Notes under the pieces: model-generated | Database searches by the model: none | What the model saw: only the letters and a program-made list of their open reading frames with translations | Told to the model about the DNA's origin: nothing | In this document: positions 1 through 10,659 of the stretch, piece by piece | Position numbering within the stretch: the first letter of the stretch is position 1 | Layout: each line of letters begins with the position of its first letter | From: Culex pipiens pallens | Lineage: Eukaryota > Arthropoda > Insecta > Diptera > Culicidae | Direction of reading: 5' to 3' | Assembly: GCF_016801865.2 (NCBI RefSeq) | Contig: NC_068937.1 | Coordinates: 35,057,692 to 35,121,691, forward strand | DNA: 64,000 nucleotides | Translations under genes and position numbers: made by a program

Positions 1-297
1 GTCCGTTAGCAAATTATCGTTAAATTTAAAATATACCCTAAATAAAATTTGATTAAAAAAAATGCCCGAAGAATGTTAATTTATCTCACTTATGTATAAT
101 TTAATTTTTCAACAAATCTGGATAAAAAACTTATGAACAAATAAAAAAATAAATTTCTACTATCTAATTAAAAACTGTTTAGATTGAAATTTTCAGCTGT
201 GTGTATATTTTGATGGCATATTTTATAATTAAAAACTATGAACTGAAAAAAATTGTTGCACGATTTTTAAACAAAATAAAACTCATATCTCATAACA
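1..297. other. AT-rich DNA, no gene seen
   Basis: Strongly AT-rich, with stop codons in every frame. I see no RNA gene, terminal inverted repeat or tandem array here. Confidence 0.6.
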
Positions 298-391
298 TTT
301 TCGAAAAATCGGTCCCGGCAAAAAAGATATGCGTCGCGCCTCGCGACGCCCTAGACGCCATTTGATTTTGCCGGGGCCGATTTTTCGAAAA
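298..391. repeat. Nested inverted repeat (hairpin within hairpin)
   Basis: Outer arms at 298-323 and 366-391 are inverted copies differing at about one position (core CGGYCCCGGCAAAA). Inside the loop, GCGTCGCG (331-338) and CGCGACGC (342-349) form a second, perfect 8-bp stem around CCT. The GC-rich stems stand out in AT-rich DNA. It is probably a small non-autonomous transposon or a transposon end. I cannot name the family. Confidence 0.6.
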
Positions 392-2787
392 AATGCCAAA
401 CTTTGAAGGTCTGTACCGAGCTCCAGAGTGCTCCAAATTTCAATGTTATATATACCAAAAGATGCGCAAGGATCTGGCCTACACGCCAATGATGTTGAAA
501 ATAAACGCTTCAGTCGCCAAAATGCCTCAAAAAATTACATTTTTGAAAAAATCTTTTTTTACGGGTTAAATCCTATTTAAAATTGAAGGGCGGAGCACCA
601 GCTCCTGTTACGTCCAATCAAGCTCATATTTTGGATTTGGGCTTAGTATGCCCACCGGAACAAACCCTTGAATGCCCGCCAAAAAGTCATTTTTGTTACA
701 TCCTAATAAATACAGACGTAACAATATTTACTGAAAAAATGCATTTATTTAAAGCAAGTTTGAATCATAATTTGATTTTTCCCGATTAAATAAAACAAAA
801 AAATTGCTGAAAAATTGCTTCAGAAATTTGAGTATTATTAAAATTATGCAAATCGTTGAAAATTTTTAAATCAGATCCTTATTTCAAAAAGTTTATTTTT
901 AATAGCAAATAATATATGGTTGAGTGCTGTCAAAATTTTATCTTCGAATAAATATAGTTATATTTTTCCTTTAATATATTCCAAATTGAAAAAATCCAGC
1001 AAAGAGTATCACAATATACTTATAAACATTATTATAGGTATAAATGATTTCATAAAAAAAACATTTATTTTTCAAAAGAAAATGTCTTTTCCGATTTTCG
1101 ACCAAAAATCCTAAATTCACAGTATTCTTCAAAGAGATAGTGCATTAAAAAATGTATTGAAAATAGTGTACAAACAATTTAGCAAAGTTCTCAAATGAGA
1201 ATTTGTTTTTAACCATGAATTTGTTGTTAAAAATTTGTCTACTCGTTCTTGAGACACAGCTTCTTGAAATTTAAAATAAAATTGTGCGATAAAAAATATA
1301 AATTCATATAAACACGATTAACACATTGAAATCTTCAATTAATTTTATTGCTGTCCGAATTATATTTTAATCTGAAATGAGTTTTGATAGAAAATATGAG
1401 TGTACATGAAAATAGGAGAAAAAATAATGTTTTACTAAACTGTTGATAAACATGGCTGTGTTGGTTCTAGGAACGTCTAATGCTCTCTTAATCTTTTTTA
1501 GCAAAACTAAAAAATACATATCACAATATTTTTTTCATTTCCCTGATTTGACTAATAAAAATGATGTAAAATTATTTAGGTTTTAATATTCAAGCAACAT
1601 CGTGATACTGGAAACGAAATCCTACAAATTTTAGGATTTAGATACTTTTTATGTACGAAATCTGATTCAATGAAAAGTCAAGAAAACATTACATAAGAAT
1701 GATTAAAACAATGAGGCTTTTCCTGTAAATCGAATCTACGTCTGGCATTTTGCTACTAGAACCATATTTAACATTCAAAAGGAAATAAAAAAAAAATTGC
1801 CGTATCATGCTAGTAAGGAGCACGGAAGGAACGTAAAATTCCATATATAAAAAACGCTCAAGCAAATGTTGTATATGCTAAAAAAATATTAAAAATCCAT
1901 AATTTAGTCCATTTAAAATATTTAGGAATTCAAAAGTATTAGAATTAGGTAATTCTAAAATCAAAATCAATAAAAAAAGGCAAAATTTTAAAAAATAGAA
2001 AATTTAAACAAACAAATAAAATTGAGCATTTATGAATTCAGTAATTTTAGAATTTCTAAATTCAAATATTCCAAAATACAAGGTAAAAACACTTTGAAAT
2101 AAAGAAAATTAAATCTAAAATTATCAAAATTGTGAAATTTCTCAATTTAAAATTAGGCCGCTGCGAATATTTTTTTTAAATTTCTATCTCTCGATTCTGA
2201 CCAAAGTCGAGCAGGCGGAGCAAAAGCAAATAAAAAATATATAAAAAAATTAAATTATAAAACATTTACATGTGTTTTAAAATGCATTTTGTACCAGTTG
2301 TTTTGCATCCTAAGTTTTCAAAATACATCGAAATTTTAGAAAAAATTAAAATATTTTCAGCAAAGCAAAAAATGTCGTATTATTGACGCAAGAAAATGCA
2401 CTTCAATTTGTTTTCTACATAATGGTGTGAAGTTATTTGAAACAAATGTTCTATTTGTCCTTCAAATTTTCGGACGAGTTGCAGAAGAGGCAGAAATATG
2501 AAATTAAACAAATATATATTTAGAATTTTTTACTATTTAAAAATTAAAACTCTGAAATTCTAAATCTAAAGATGCTGATTAAAAAAATCAGAAAGTTTAA
2601 AGTTTGAAAACAGAAAAGTATAAAAATAAAATATAATGTCAAAATTCAAAAATTACTTGAAAAATGCTCCAAATATAAACTCCATAATAAATTTAAGAAT
2701 TTAAAAAAAAAATCAATATATATTAAAAATAATAGAAAAAATATTTTGAGAATTTTTAGTTTTAATTTAATGATTTTTTTCATTTGA
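392..2787. other. AT-rich repeat-like DNA without a recognisable gene
   Basis: About 2.4 kb of AT-rich sequence. Part of 560-720 is GC-richer and transposon-like (it contains GCCCGCCAAAAAGTC), but I found no partner copy in the window. A short stretch near 2264-2400 (TTTTAAAATGCATTTTGTACC, then TTGTTTTGCAT) matches the distal part of family A seen at 26450-26560 and 42900-43060, so it is a degraded fragment of that repeat. No open frame looks protein-like. Confidence 0.5.
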
Positions 2788-3560
2788 GCAACTCTCTACG
2801 AAATTGGCCAATTTCGGCAATTTTAATTTTTTGTATTTTTTTATTTGGCTCAAACTTTGTGGGGGCCTTTCCTGTGACCAAATAAGCTATTTTGTGTCAT
2901 TGGTTCACCCATACAAGTCTCCATGCAATTTTGGCTGCTGTCCATACAAAAATGGTACGTAAATATTCAAACAGCTGTAACTTTTGAGTGTCTTCGGCAA
3001 AGTAGTAGGTATTGTTGAGGACTTTTGGGAAAAAATAGGTACACGGAAAAAAAATTGCAATTTCGAGATTTTTGATATGTTTGAGGGAACAAAAATCCGC
3101 AACTTTTGAGACATAGAGAAACATGGTCCAAAAATCTGTCGCCGAGTTATGAAATTTTGAAAAAATAGTGATTTTTTGAAAAAATCCTTTGACGTTATTT
3201 TTTAATTGAACTTGCAATCGAAAAATACATTACATATTTATTGAAAAAGGGCTCCGTTTTCAAGATATAGCCATCGAAAGTTTGATTCTGGCGAAATATT
3301 TGCAGTTTTTCGATTTTTAAAAATAGTGACCATGAATGACCATTTCCAAAAATATATTTTTTGAAAAGTTCAGAAAATTTGCAATAAAGTTGTCTAAGAG
3401 ACATTGAAGATTGGACATCTGGTTGCTTAGATAATGTGGGTTTAATAAAAAGAATCAGGAAATTGAAGTATTCTAAGTCTCACCAAAACAACCCACAATT
3501 TTCTAATGTCGATATCTCAGCAACTAATGGTACGATTTTCAATGTTAAAACATGAAACAT
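2788..3560 (+). repeat. Dispersed repeat family A, copy 1
   Basis: This copy starts at CTCTACGAAATTGGCC and runs in a fixed order through GTCCATACAAAAATGGTA, GTGTCTTCGGCAAAGTAGT, AAAAATCCGCAACTTTTGA, CGCCGAGTTATGAAATTTTG, CAATCGAAAAATAC and TCTCAGCAACTAATGGTACG. The same motifs in the same order occur at 34664-35660, and inverted at 10880-11794 and 26740-27240. Short reading frames occur but none is conserved among copies. The family is abundant and evidently mobile or amplified, but I cannot assign it to a transposon class. Confidence 0.75.
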
Positions 3561-3790
3561 GAAAAAATAAAAAAAGTATTTTTATTTACTTGATTTTAAA
3601 ATCAAATTCGGCTTCTGCCACCTCATTTCAGTCAAATTCAATATTTCATCACCGCCATTATGACCGCTTTCTTAAAATCACTTTAGAAAAGTACCGTACT
3701 TAAGCTCGAAAATTAAAAATAACACACTTTTTTTCGTGATTCGATTTTTCGAAGTCAAATTATTGCAAGGTCTGCGGGAAATTGAGGCTG
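3561..3790 (+). repeat. Paralogue of the LINE insertion site (empty site)
   Basis: This stretch (CCACCTCATTTCAGTCAAAT, then AATATTTCATCACCGCC, then ACTTAAGCTCG and a TTCGAAG segment) matches both flanks of the LINE at 8863-10546. There the same sequence is split after AGTATTTCA. It is therefore an unoccupied paralogue of that target, which supports the LINE boundaries. Divergence from the occupied copy is substantial, so the duplication is old. Confidence 0.6.
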
Positions 3791-4649
3791 GGCCGAACTT
3801 TATTTGAGCTAGGCGCTCTTTTAGACACTTTTTCTTCTTTCTTCTTTGAAAGATAGCCTAACGTCTCAGTGTAGGATAGATTTTGCACCAAAGTAAAACG
3901 ATGTTCAAATATGCAGCTCAATTGTTGAATATATTCCACAATGTTTTTGGCCGGCAATGGACGCAAAAATTACATAGTTTGATTAATATATTCTAGATTC
4001 TCTATCTAACAATCTATTTCTGGGAGAATGAAAGAGAACACACAATCATCGATTTTAGATTTTTTTTTCGATAGTACATAATAAAAAAAATATGGGAAAA
4101 ATTTCGGGGGGGGGCTGCAGCCCGGTAGCCCCCCCCCTGGCTACGGGCCTGGTGGCGGCACACAAACACAAACACTTTGAGAGGAGAGTTTGCTACTTGA
4201 CAGGCTTACCACTATCGCCACCCCCAACTTTGAGAATCCTTTCCGGGAGGAGGCGGCGGCAGAGGTCTTTGGTCCTGGGTTTCCGAGCGCCGCGAAAACC
4301 TAGCATTTTTCCGCATTTTCAATTTTCCAGCACAGTTATTTTCCGCTCAATTGTTTTTGTTTTCCTTCGACAGCTGACTATTTTCCTTTTTTTCCGCCCT
4401 CGCTCTCGTGTTCACCCTCTCGTCGTGGGGTGAAGTTCTCCACGGTGTTGTAAAAAAAGGTTTTAAGGGAAAAAAACTGCAATTTATACTTAAGACCATT
4501 GCAAGTTTTTGCCCCCCCCCCCCCTCTCCTTCAAAAAACAATATAAAATTATTGATGTAAATTTAAATTTTTATTGAAAAAAAAAATAGTACAATTGATT
4601 CTAAACGATTCTTGATAGGGCACTTTTGGAAATTTTGCATATTTTGAAA
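3791..4649. other. Unassigned DNA with G/C homopolymer tracts
   Basis: No convincing gene. A long G run and a long C run flank GCTGCAGCCCGGTAG at 4107-4137, followed by CTGGCTACGGGCCTGG. A second C run lies at 4511-4523. The GC-rich part 4130-4440 has open frames on both strands, but they are low-complexity and resemble nothing I know. The tracts may be degraded transposon ends. Confidence 0.4.
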
Positions 4650-4657
4650 TTTGGGAC

Positions 4658-5926
4658 TAGAGCGTCCAATTTCCCGTACCGGGAAAAAAATTCCCTGGAA
4701 TTCCGGGATTTCCCGTAAAAATATATTTCCCGTTTGTAAATTTGTAAATTACCCGGGAATTCCCGAAATTCAAACAAAAGTATGTTTTTTTAACTTTTTG
4801 GAACCCTTTTTTTTTTGAAAATGCTCTGAAAAAATAATAATTGAAGAAAATCAACATAATTTGGTTTAATTGAATTTATGGTTAAGAACACGATATAGAA
4901 TTATTCAGATGATCAGAAATGTTTAATGATTTTTCATGAGAATATTAATTTCTGAAGCATCTGCGAATAGGTCTAGCCTCATGAAAATAAACTATTACGA
5001 TTACAGCTTTGAAAAGAATAAGTGGTATTATCTTATTTAAAAAAAAAACCCTTCCAGCCCATTTAGTTTTTTTTACGTTTTTGATTACCATGATCAATCG
5101 AGATGAAAATTGAATTGGTATCATTAAATACTGCAAATAGGTTTGTGCATTAAGAACTATTTCAATTCGTTTAATAACTATTATTAAATTTAATACTATT
5201 AAATTTTATAGTATTCAAGAAACTTAAAATTTTCAGTGATAGAATTATGGAGCACCGGTTTAATAATGGGCGTTAGAGGGTGAAATTTGAAAAAAATGGA
5301 GGACTGATTGTGGAATGTTGTTGTTTAATCAAATTATTTAAATCATGTTTTTGTGCTATGAAAAAACATTCAACCAAAGTCAACTATGAACCTAAAAATT
5401 ACCTAAAAATTGCAAACATATTTTAAAAACTTGCTCGAAATATTTGAAAACATTGAGTTGTTTGAAGTAAAATAACGAGAAGGTAGATTTTCAAGGAAAA
5501 CTATTAAGTTTAACTATTTTGTTCAAGAGCTGAAAGCAGTATGACTTGTTTAAAAAAAGTCACAGTCACAGAGGCAAGTTTGAAAGAAATTTTATGATTG
5601 TAAAGTATGGATTCATTTTACTACTACTACTACCACTTTGATAAAAAAAACTTCTCAACAAAACGATTTGAGCTTATAAAATTTGAAAATTATGCATTTA
5701 ATTGTTGTTGTATGATTTTTACATGCACTCAAGCTATCAATTTATCTTCACACTTATTTTAAACCATTAAAGTCGCCGTCCTATATAGTTTTGTTGCACA
5801 ATATTAATCAGAGCCAAAATCAGAACAATTTTCAATTAATTTAAATTTCCCGGGAATTCCCGGGAAGTTGGTCGAAAAATTCCCGTTTCCCGGGAAATTT
5901 GTAACCCCGGGAAATTGGACGCTCTA
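4658..5926. mobile_element. hAT-like non-autonomous DNA transposon
   Basis: Perfect 19-bp terminal inverted repeats begin TAGAGCGTCCAATTTCCCG on the left and end with its complement at 5926. The element is flanked by an 8-bp direct repeat TTTGGGAC (4650-4657 and 5927-5934). An 8-bp target duplication with TIRs starting TAG fits the hAT superfamily. Both ends carry many copies of a CCCGGGAATT motif just inside the TIR, probably transposase-binding subterminal repeats. The ~1.27-kb body has no transposase frame. Related ends occur at 55380-55445, 56745-56795, 57020-57095 and 59766-59886. Confidence 0.8.
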
Positions 5927-5934
5927 TTTGGGAC

Positions 5935-6559
5935 CAAAGATTTAACAAAGACATTAAACTCGAAAAAAATATTTACCTGAGTTCATTAAAAAAAAATCGA
6001 ATTTCGTAGAAAACATAACTGAAGTAATGAAAAAGGAATTTTGTGATACTTTTGCTTAAAAACTGGACATTAAAAAAAAACAGATATTAAAAAAAATTTG
6101 CAGTTTAGTTGGGCAAGACATGTTTCAAGGAATCAAGGGCCAAAATTGGATATTTTTTTTTAAAACGTAAAATTCCAATGGAAATCAACTGAAAACAATC
6201 TGAAATACTCGAAAAAAAATATTTCCCTTCTTTATTCCTTCCTTGTATCGAAAAGGTAAACTTTGAAAAACTGACCACTGAAATTACTAAAAAAAATTTT
6301 TTGCAATTCTGCTGTAAAACTGTCAACTTTTCCTGTCCTTCTGGAAAATGGAATACTTTTCCCTACCAAAAATAACAAAATGGAAAATTAATACCTTTCA
6401 ACACCAGTGCTGAAAAGTAACATTTTTCAATATTTTATTTACTTAACTTACTGAAACTTTCCCGCAGAAAAATAGGTCCTATCTTGATCGAGGCGAAAGC
6501 TACAGCATTCTTAAAACTGGACTAAAACTTGATATTTCGAGATAGGACGATTAGGTTGA
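5935..6559. other. AT-rich DNA, nothing recognised
   Basis: Short frames only, with homopolymer A/T runs. No inverted or tandem repeat longer than about 15 bp was noticed. Confidence 0.4.
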
Positions 6560-6945
6560 CAATAAAAAAATCGACATCAGAGATACCCCCTGATTCGATT
6601 CTTTAGACAAAAATGATGTTAAACTGTTATAATTTTGAGCGAAATCGTTTGAGGGTTAAGGGTCGCTTTTTATCGTTGCAGTTGGTGAAAAAAATCTTTT
6701 CATACAAAAACGTCTTGTTAAAAACAATAATAACTCGTCAGGATTAACTCGGATCGTTTTGGTCTTGGACAAAGTTGTTTATTATAAAATTTTACATAAG
6801 AATCTCTCGATAATGATCTCATACAAACTTCAACGATAAAAAGCGACCCTTAACCCTTAACTGGTTTGGCTCAAAATTGGCACAGTTACTTATTTTTACT
6901 AAAGATACAAGCCAGGAGGTATCTCTTACGATTTTCCAAAATTAT
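6560..6945. repeat. Foldback (long inverted repeat) element
   Basis: A 27-nt perfect inverted repeat (6652-6678 and 6831-6857, core AGGGTTAAGGGTCGC) is the inner part of longer imperfect arms. ATTTTGAGC and TCTTTAG with GAGATACCCCCTG at 6580-6650 recur inverted at 6866-6930. Total arm length is about 110 bp around a ~150-bp centre. It has no coding capacity. Its structure is that of a palindromic MITE or foldback element. Confidence 0.65.
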
Positions 6946-7044
6946 TTTTTTTGTGGTTTGGTTGAGCGTTTTAGCAGAATGCATTACATTACTCTTGTAT
7001 TTTTTCTTTGGGAATGTTTTAAATAATTTTCTCAACTTGGTCGT

Positions 7045-7132
7045 CATCCATAAAGTATGTCACGCTCAAGGGTTTGAGGGGGAAGGGGTTTGAGCAAATT
7101 AGCTGATTTTAGCGTGACGCACTTTATGGATG
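7045..7132. mobile_element. Short hairpin MITE
   Basis: Twenty-two-nt inverted repeats (7045-7066 and 7111-7132) read CATCCATAAAGTATGTCACG inward, with one mismatch (T against C) in the arms. The loop is GC-rich and about 44 nt long. The CATCCATAAA ends resemble those of the hairpin element at 47129-47290 (ACCATCCATAAACCACGTGG), so the two may be related. Confidence 0.6.
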
Positions 7133-7329
7133 AAGCTTTGAATGCTATATCATATCAGTTTTCTAATGGATAGAATAAAAGACAACTCAAATAAAAAAAG
7201 TTGTTTTTTCCATATTAATTCCATACAAAATTCAAATGCTTATCGGAAAGCCGGGTCTGCTCAGATCGCTCCCAAATTTCAAGAGGTTATTTTGAGGCTT
7301 GATTGTGCGCAGAAAATAATATTCAGGTA

Positions 7330-7620
7330 GTTTATTGAAGCCGGAACCTAACCTAGAACGAACAACTAAGTTATTTCCATAGAGTAATCCTCCTGAATTT
7401 CACTATTTTTTGAAATTTTTAGTTTTTTTTGACATAACTCAACAAATTGGGACGATTCTATTTTGTTAGAATGTCTAGATGATCCTAGAACTTTGCAGAA
7501 CTTAACTAGATCAAATCTGTAATTTTTGCGATCAAAAACATCGTTCCAACTTTTTTTCTCGCATGTAAACGCTAAAAAAACCACGGAGGCAGTCGTTTTA
7601 AATAATGTGGAACGATGGTT
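7330..7620. repeat. Diverged relative of the TTAA foldback at 56136-56595
   Basis: The segment GATCAAATCTGTAATTTTTG with GCGATCAAAAACATCGTTCC (about 7510-7550) and the preceding ACTTTGCAGAACTTAA match the left arm of the palindromic element at 56136-56595. The right arm is only weakly preserved (GTGGAACGATGG near 7607). It is an old degraded copy. Confidence 0.55.
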
Positions 7621-8847
7621 TCAGTTAGACCAGATTCAGAGCAACAAAATGTGTTCATTCTTTCCCAAATTTGAAGCTTTTAAGTGCTCTAAAATGTGTT
7701 GTCCCTATTTAGACTGTAGTCCCAATTCGCCCCAGTTGACGGTTTGCAATCTCCTAAAATCACCGTCTCCAAGCGAAGCGAGTTTCCATTTTCAATGGAT
7801 TTCCAAAGAGTTTGTTTATTTTATTATATTTTTAAACCCATTTCGAACCTCCGCGCTTCCCCGTATTGAGGCTGGGCACAGCCTTTCATCCTGAGCCTCG
7901 ATTTTTCCTTCCCTCAGTCAAGCCGTTCACCGCTTCGGTTTCTTTGTTGTTCCGGTTTGTGGTGACGGTGGTTGGTTGCTGTCGGGGCCTCGGCCTGGTG
8001 CTGAGATGTCTGACAACATCCGCGTGACTGGGGCGGGTGGCGGCTTGGTTTGCTCCCATTATGGGATCGTCTCCCTCCCTGGGGGGCTATTTCCGTGGTT
8101 GCGATCTGAGAGGAATATTGAAAAGAATGTTGTGTTTTCATAAGTAATACAGCGTAACGGCACGAGTGTGGTTCGGGAGGGAGGTTGAGTTCAGATCCAA
8201 ACCCCCAAAACCCGAATCCAGGAGGCGTTCACACCGTCATTATGGCCCAGCTCAGGGGCCAAGTGGCTGTTGAATGGTTCTCGCACGAACGCCAATAGCA
8301 ACAGCCGAGGCAATGTAATCAATGTTTTATTTGGGGAACGCTGAACTGGAAGTTGCTGGGTTGGGCCTATCGATGATAATCGAAATTGCTCGCGGAAGTT
8401 GGGCCGAAACTTGTGGAGTGGTTTTTTGCCGTATTAAGTGGTAATTATAAAAAAGCTTGGGATCAATTGAAAACACACAAAAAGTTATAGGAGAGGAATT
8501 TTGAGTAATAAGTTACTTTCTGTATTCTTATTTGTATTGCCTCCTTGATTTAACCAATACAACTATTTGTAAAGTTTCACATTTTTAACTATATTCAGAG
8601 TCGGAGGCTTCCGAACTTCACAACATCTTCCGTTCAGTTGAGCTAAAACATATATGCTTAGAAAGAATTGTATGTATAACTAAATAATTTAATAAATAAT
8701 AATATATGGGACTTCAGCTAAATGAATCATAAAAAAAACATTTTTCTTTTTAAATTTTTTTCTAACTCTTTACATCAAATTCGAGTTCTGCGACCTCATT
8801 TTAGTCAAATTTGGTTGGTTAATTGCCTACTTAATTACAATACCCAT
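7621..8847. other. Mainly unique DNA, GC-richer in the middle
   Basis: The part 7840-8430 is clearly GC-richer than its surroundings and has no tandem or inverted repeat that I can see. A 75-codon minus-strand frame (7914-8141) is rich in Gln, His, Ser and Pro and matches no family I know. There is no convincing splice or promoter context. The segment could be unique conserved non-coding DNA or an untranslated exon. The portion 8730-8847 belongs to the repeat into which the LINE inserted (compare 3565-3640). Confidence 0.4.
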
Positions 8848-9078
8848 TTTTTTAGTATTTCAATTCAATTCAATTCAATTCGGTTTTATTGGTGAATAAT
8901 CAAGATACAATCAGTTCTTTTGTAATTCATAACAGAGTTTTGGAGATCCTTTCAGTTGTGTGTTGCATTTCTTTAACTATGGCACTAACAAGAGCAAGAA
9001 AAATAAAAAATAAACTTGCTAAATTTGCAAAGGAAATGGGAAAGAAAGAGAAAAAGCTTATAACTAAATCACAGTATT

Positions 9079-10065
9079 TTATCCTTTGTAGATGTGCTTG
9101 ATCTTCAGCTCCCCAAGGGCTAGAAATTGCTCCGCCTTGTTACGGCAGCCCCGAAACCTCGACATCATCTCTCCCGCGAGAGCAAAGAACTCTGGCAGGG
9201 TGAAGAGATCTTCCCCGGTGACTTCTTGCTGGGCTGCATTGCCGCTACCGGCAGCAACCACGCTGGCAAACGATCGCCCCCAGCCAGGGGGGAATGTTGA
9301 GTTGTCCGCGGGAACTGTAAGCTGCCCAGCAGCCGGCACGGTTACGCTCGTACTTCGCTGAGGAGGGTGGGACGCTGCTGCTTTCTTCTTCCTCTTTTCC
9401 TGCTCCTCGAGGTATTTTTTTCGTGCACTGCATCCACGGTAGTTGCTGGTATGGTTACCTCCACAGTTGACGCACTTGATGCGCGCCTTGGTTTGCTCTG
9501 CCTTGTCCCCCAGGTCCGCCATGCACGGCAGTGCACACGCCTCAGAGAGGTGTGTTTCACCGCACTTCACACAGCGGGGCGGGAGGTTGCAGTTCCGCGA
9601 GCCGTGGCCGAATTTCTGGCAACGGTGGCATTGTGCTGCGTCCGACGGGTTCTTTGAGTAGAACCGCCAGTTTACCCAAAACCCGTCCAACGCCTTAGTT
9701 CGTCGCAGGTCTTGAATCTTGACGGTGCCGCGGTCGAAGTACAACAGGTACAGTGTGTGTGTACCTGTGACTGTTGTCTTTCGCGAGAGGACTTTTATGT
9801 CACGCGGCGTTATTCCAGCACCCGAGAGGTCCTTCTTGAGGTCGGAGATCGGGCGGTCTTGGTACCCCTGCAAGACGACCTTAACGGCTGTCTTCTGCAC
9901 GGGGTCGAATGTGTAGAACTTGAAGTTTTTACTCTTCAATTTCTCCACAACCAGGTCGAAGTTCTTGTTGTCAAATGTGTAGACTTGCACTGACGACTTA
10001 CCGATTTTCAGACAATATCCGAGGCCTTCCAGCAACTCGTCAATATCGTCCACCAACGTGTCCAA
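9079..10065 (-). CDS. LINE ORF1 (Gag-like), PRE_C2HC and three zinc knuckles, C-terminal part
   Basis: This is the nucleic-acid-binding ORF1 protein of a Jockey-clade non-LTR retrotransposon, which coats element RNA. Numbering from the TTG at 10065, residues ~70-138 look like the PRE_C2HC domain that precedes the knuckles in this clade. Three knuckles follow: CHRCQKFGHGSRNC (146-159, CX2CX4HX4C), CVKCGETHLSEAC (165-177, CX2CX3HX4C) and CVNCGGNHTSNYRGC (198-212, CX2CX3HX6C). The last closely resembles the Jockey signature. A Lys/Glu-rich helix and a Ser/Pro-rich C-terminus end at a stop at 9079. There is no true start codon: the frame continues from the N-terminal segment (10433 leftward) and is broken by one base in a homopolymer at 10069-10076. 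Confidence 0.85.
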   Translation of the reverse strand: MDTLVDDIDELLEGLGYCLKIGKSSVQVYTFDNKNFDLVVEKLKSKNFKFYTFDPVQKTAVKVVLQGYQDRPISDLKKDLSGAGITPRDIKVLSRKTTVTGTHTLYLLYFDRGTVKIQDLRRTKALDGFWVNWRFYSKNPSDAAQCHRCQKFGHGSRNCNLPPRCVKCGETHLSEACALPCMADLGDKAEQTKARIKCVNCGGNHTSNYRGCSARKKYLEEQEKRKKKAAASHPPQRSTSVTVPAAGQLTVPADNSTFPPGWGRSFASVVAAGSGNAAQQEVTGEDLFTLPEFFALAGEMMSRFRGCRNKAEQFLALGELKIKHIYKG

Positions 10066-10433
10066 AACAAAAAAAATTTCCGTGCACGACGATCGTCGTC
10101 GTCGTCGTCGGTAGTGCTGCTACCGTCGGTGTTGTTGTTGTTTTCTTCGTCGTCGCTCAGCATCTGGAACTCGTTCCTGATGGGAATGTTGGCGGATGTT
10201 GACGTGTTGGTCGTGGCACCGGAAGTACCTGAACGGGTTCGCACTGGTGATCTCGGAACATATCCGGGATGAAGATACTTTTTGTCGATGCCTTCTGCGC
10301 TCACGCTCCCCTGCGCGATGGCGGTCGACACGGCGTTGGCTTGTTTACCTTTTTGCACACGGCCGGTAGACGAACTTCGCGGGTTTTTCGAGGCCGCACT
10401 CGAACTGCCACGGCCACGGCCGGCCTTTGGCAT
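10008..10433 (-). CDS. LINE ORF1, N-terminal part (frameshifted)
   Basis: ATG at 10431-10433 opens a Ser/Arg/Gly-rich, basic and probably disordered N-terminus (MPKAGRGRGSSSAASKN), then an acidic tract with six consecutive Asp, then RRARKFF. Meaningful coding ends near 10076. Past the run of eight A (T on the coding strand) at 10069-10076 the product reads out of frame to a stop at 10008. One extra T would join it to the 9079-10065 frame. The break may be a mutation, an assembly error, or -1 slippage on the U-run. Such a variable basic/acidic N-terminus is normal for this protein family. Confidence 0.75.
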   Translation of the reverse strand: MPKAGRGRGSSSAASKNPRSSSTGRVQKGKQANAVSTAIAQGSVSAEGIDKKYLHPGYVPRSPVRTRSGTSGATTNTSTSANIPIRNEFQMLSDDEENNNNTDGSSTTDDDDDDRRARKFFLFWTRWWTILTSCWKASDIV

Positions 10434-10659
10434 GCTGCAGGAGCAAACTCGCGGGTAATCACGGTAATTTACGGCGAAAAAAAACGAAAAAGCGATGGAG
10501 CACTGAGCACTTGACTGCTGCTTGCTCTCGTGCTTACATGGAGGTGTTTTTTAGTATTTCATCATCGCTATTTTGCCGCCATCTTGGATTCTTAAAGTCT
10601 ATATCACTTTAGAATATCTAAGGGCTCATACTTAAGCTCGACAATCAAGAATAAGACAA

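Larger units (their letters stand above)
8863..10546 (-). mobile_element. Jockey-like LINE, ORF1-only non-autonomous copy
   Basis: On the minus strand the element has a ~113-nt 5' leader (10546-10434), ORF1 (10433-9079), about 215 nt of 3' UTR and a simple tail of about four GAATT units preceded by CCAATAAAACC. It is flanked by a 15-bp direct repeat TTTTTTAGTATTTCA (8848-8862 and 10547-10561), as expected of target-primed reverse transcription. ORF2 (endonuclease and reverse transcriptase) is missing: the 3' UTR follows ORF1 directly. An empty paralogous site lies at 3561-3790. This copy must have been mobilised in trans, unless ORF2 was lost after insertion. Confidence 0.85.

Noticed and set aside
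8863..10546. Complete autonomous LINE or a viral gag
   Set aside because: No reverse transcriptase, endonuclease or LTR is present. The knuckle spacing, preceding domain, target duplications and simple tail fit a Jockey-type non-LTR element lacking ORF2.
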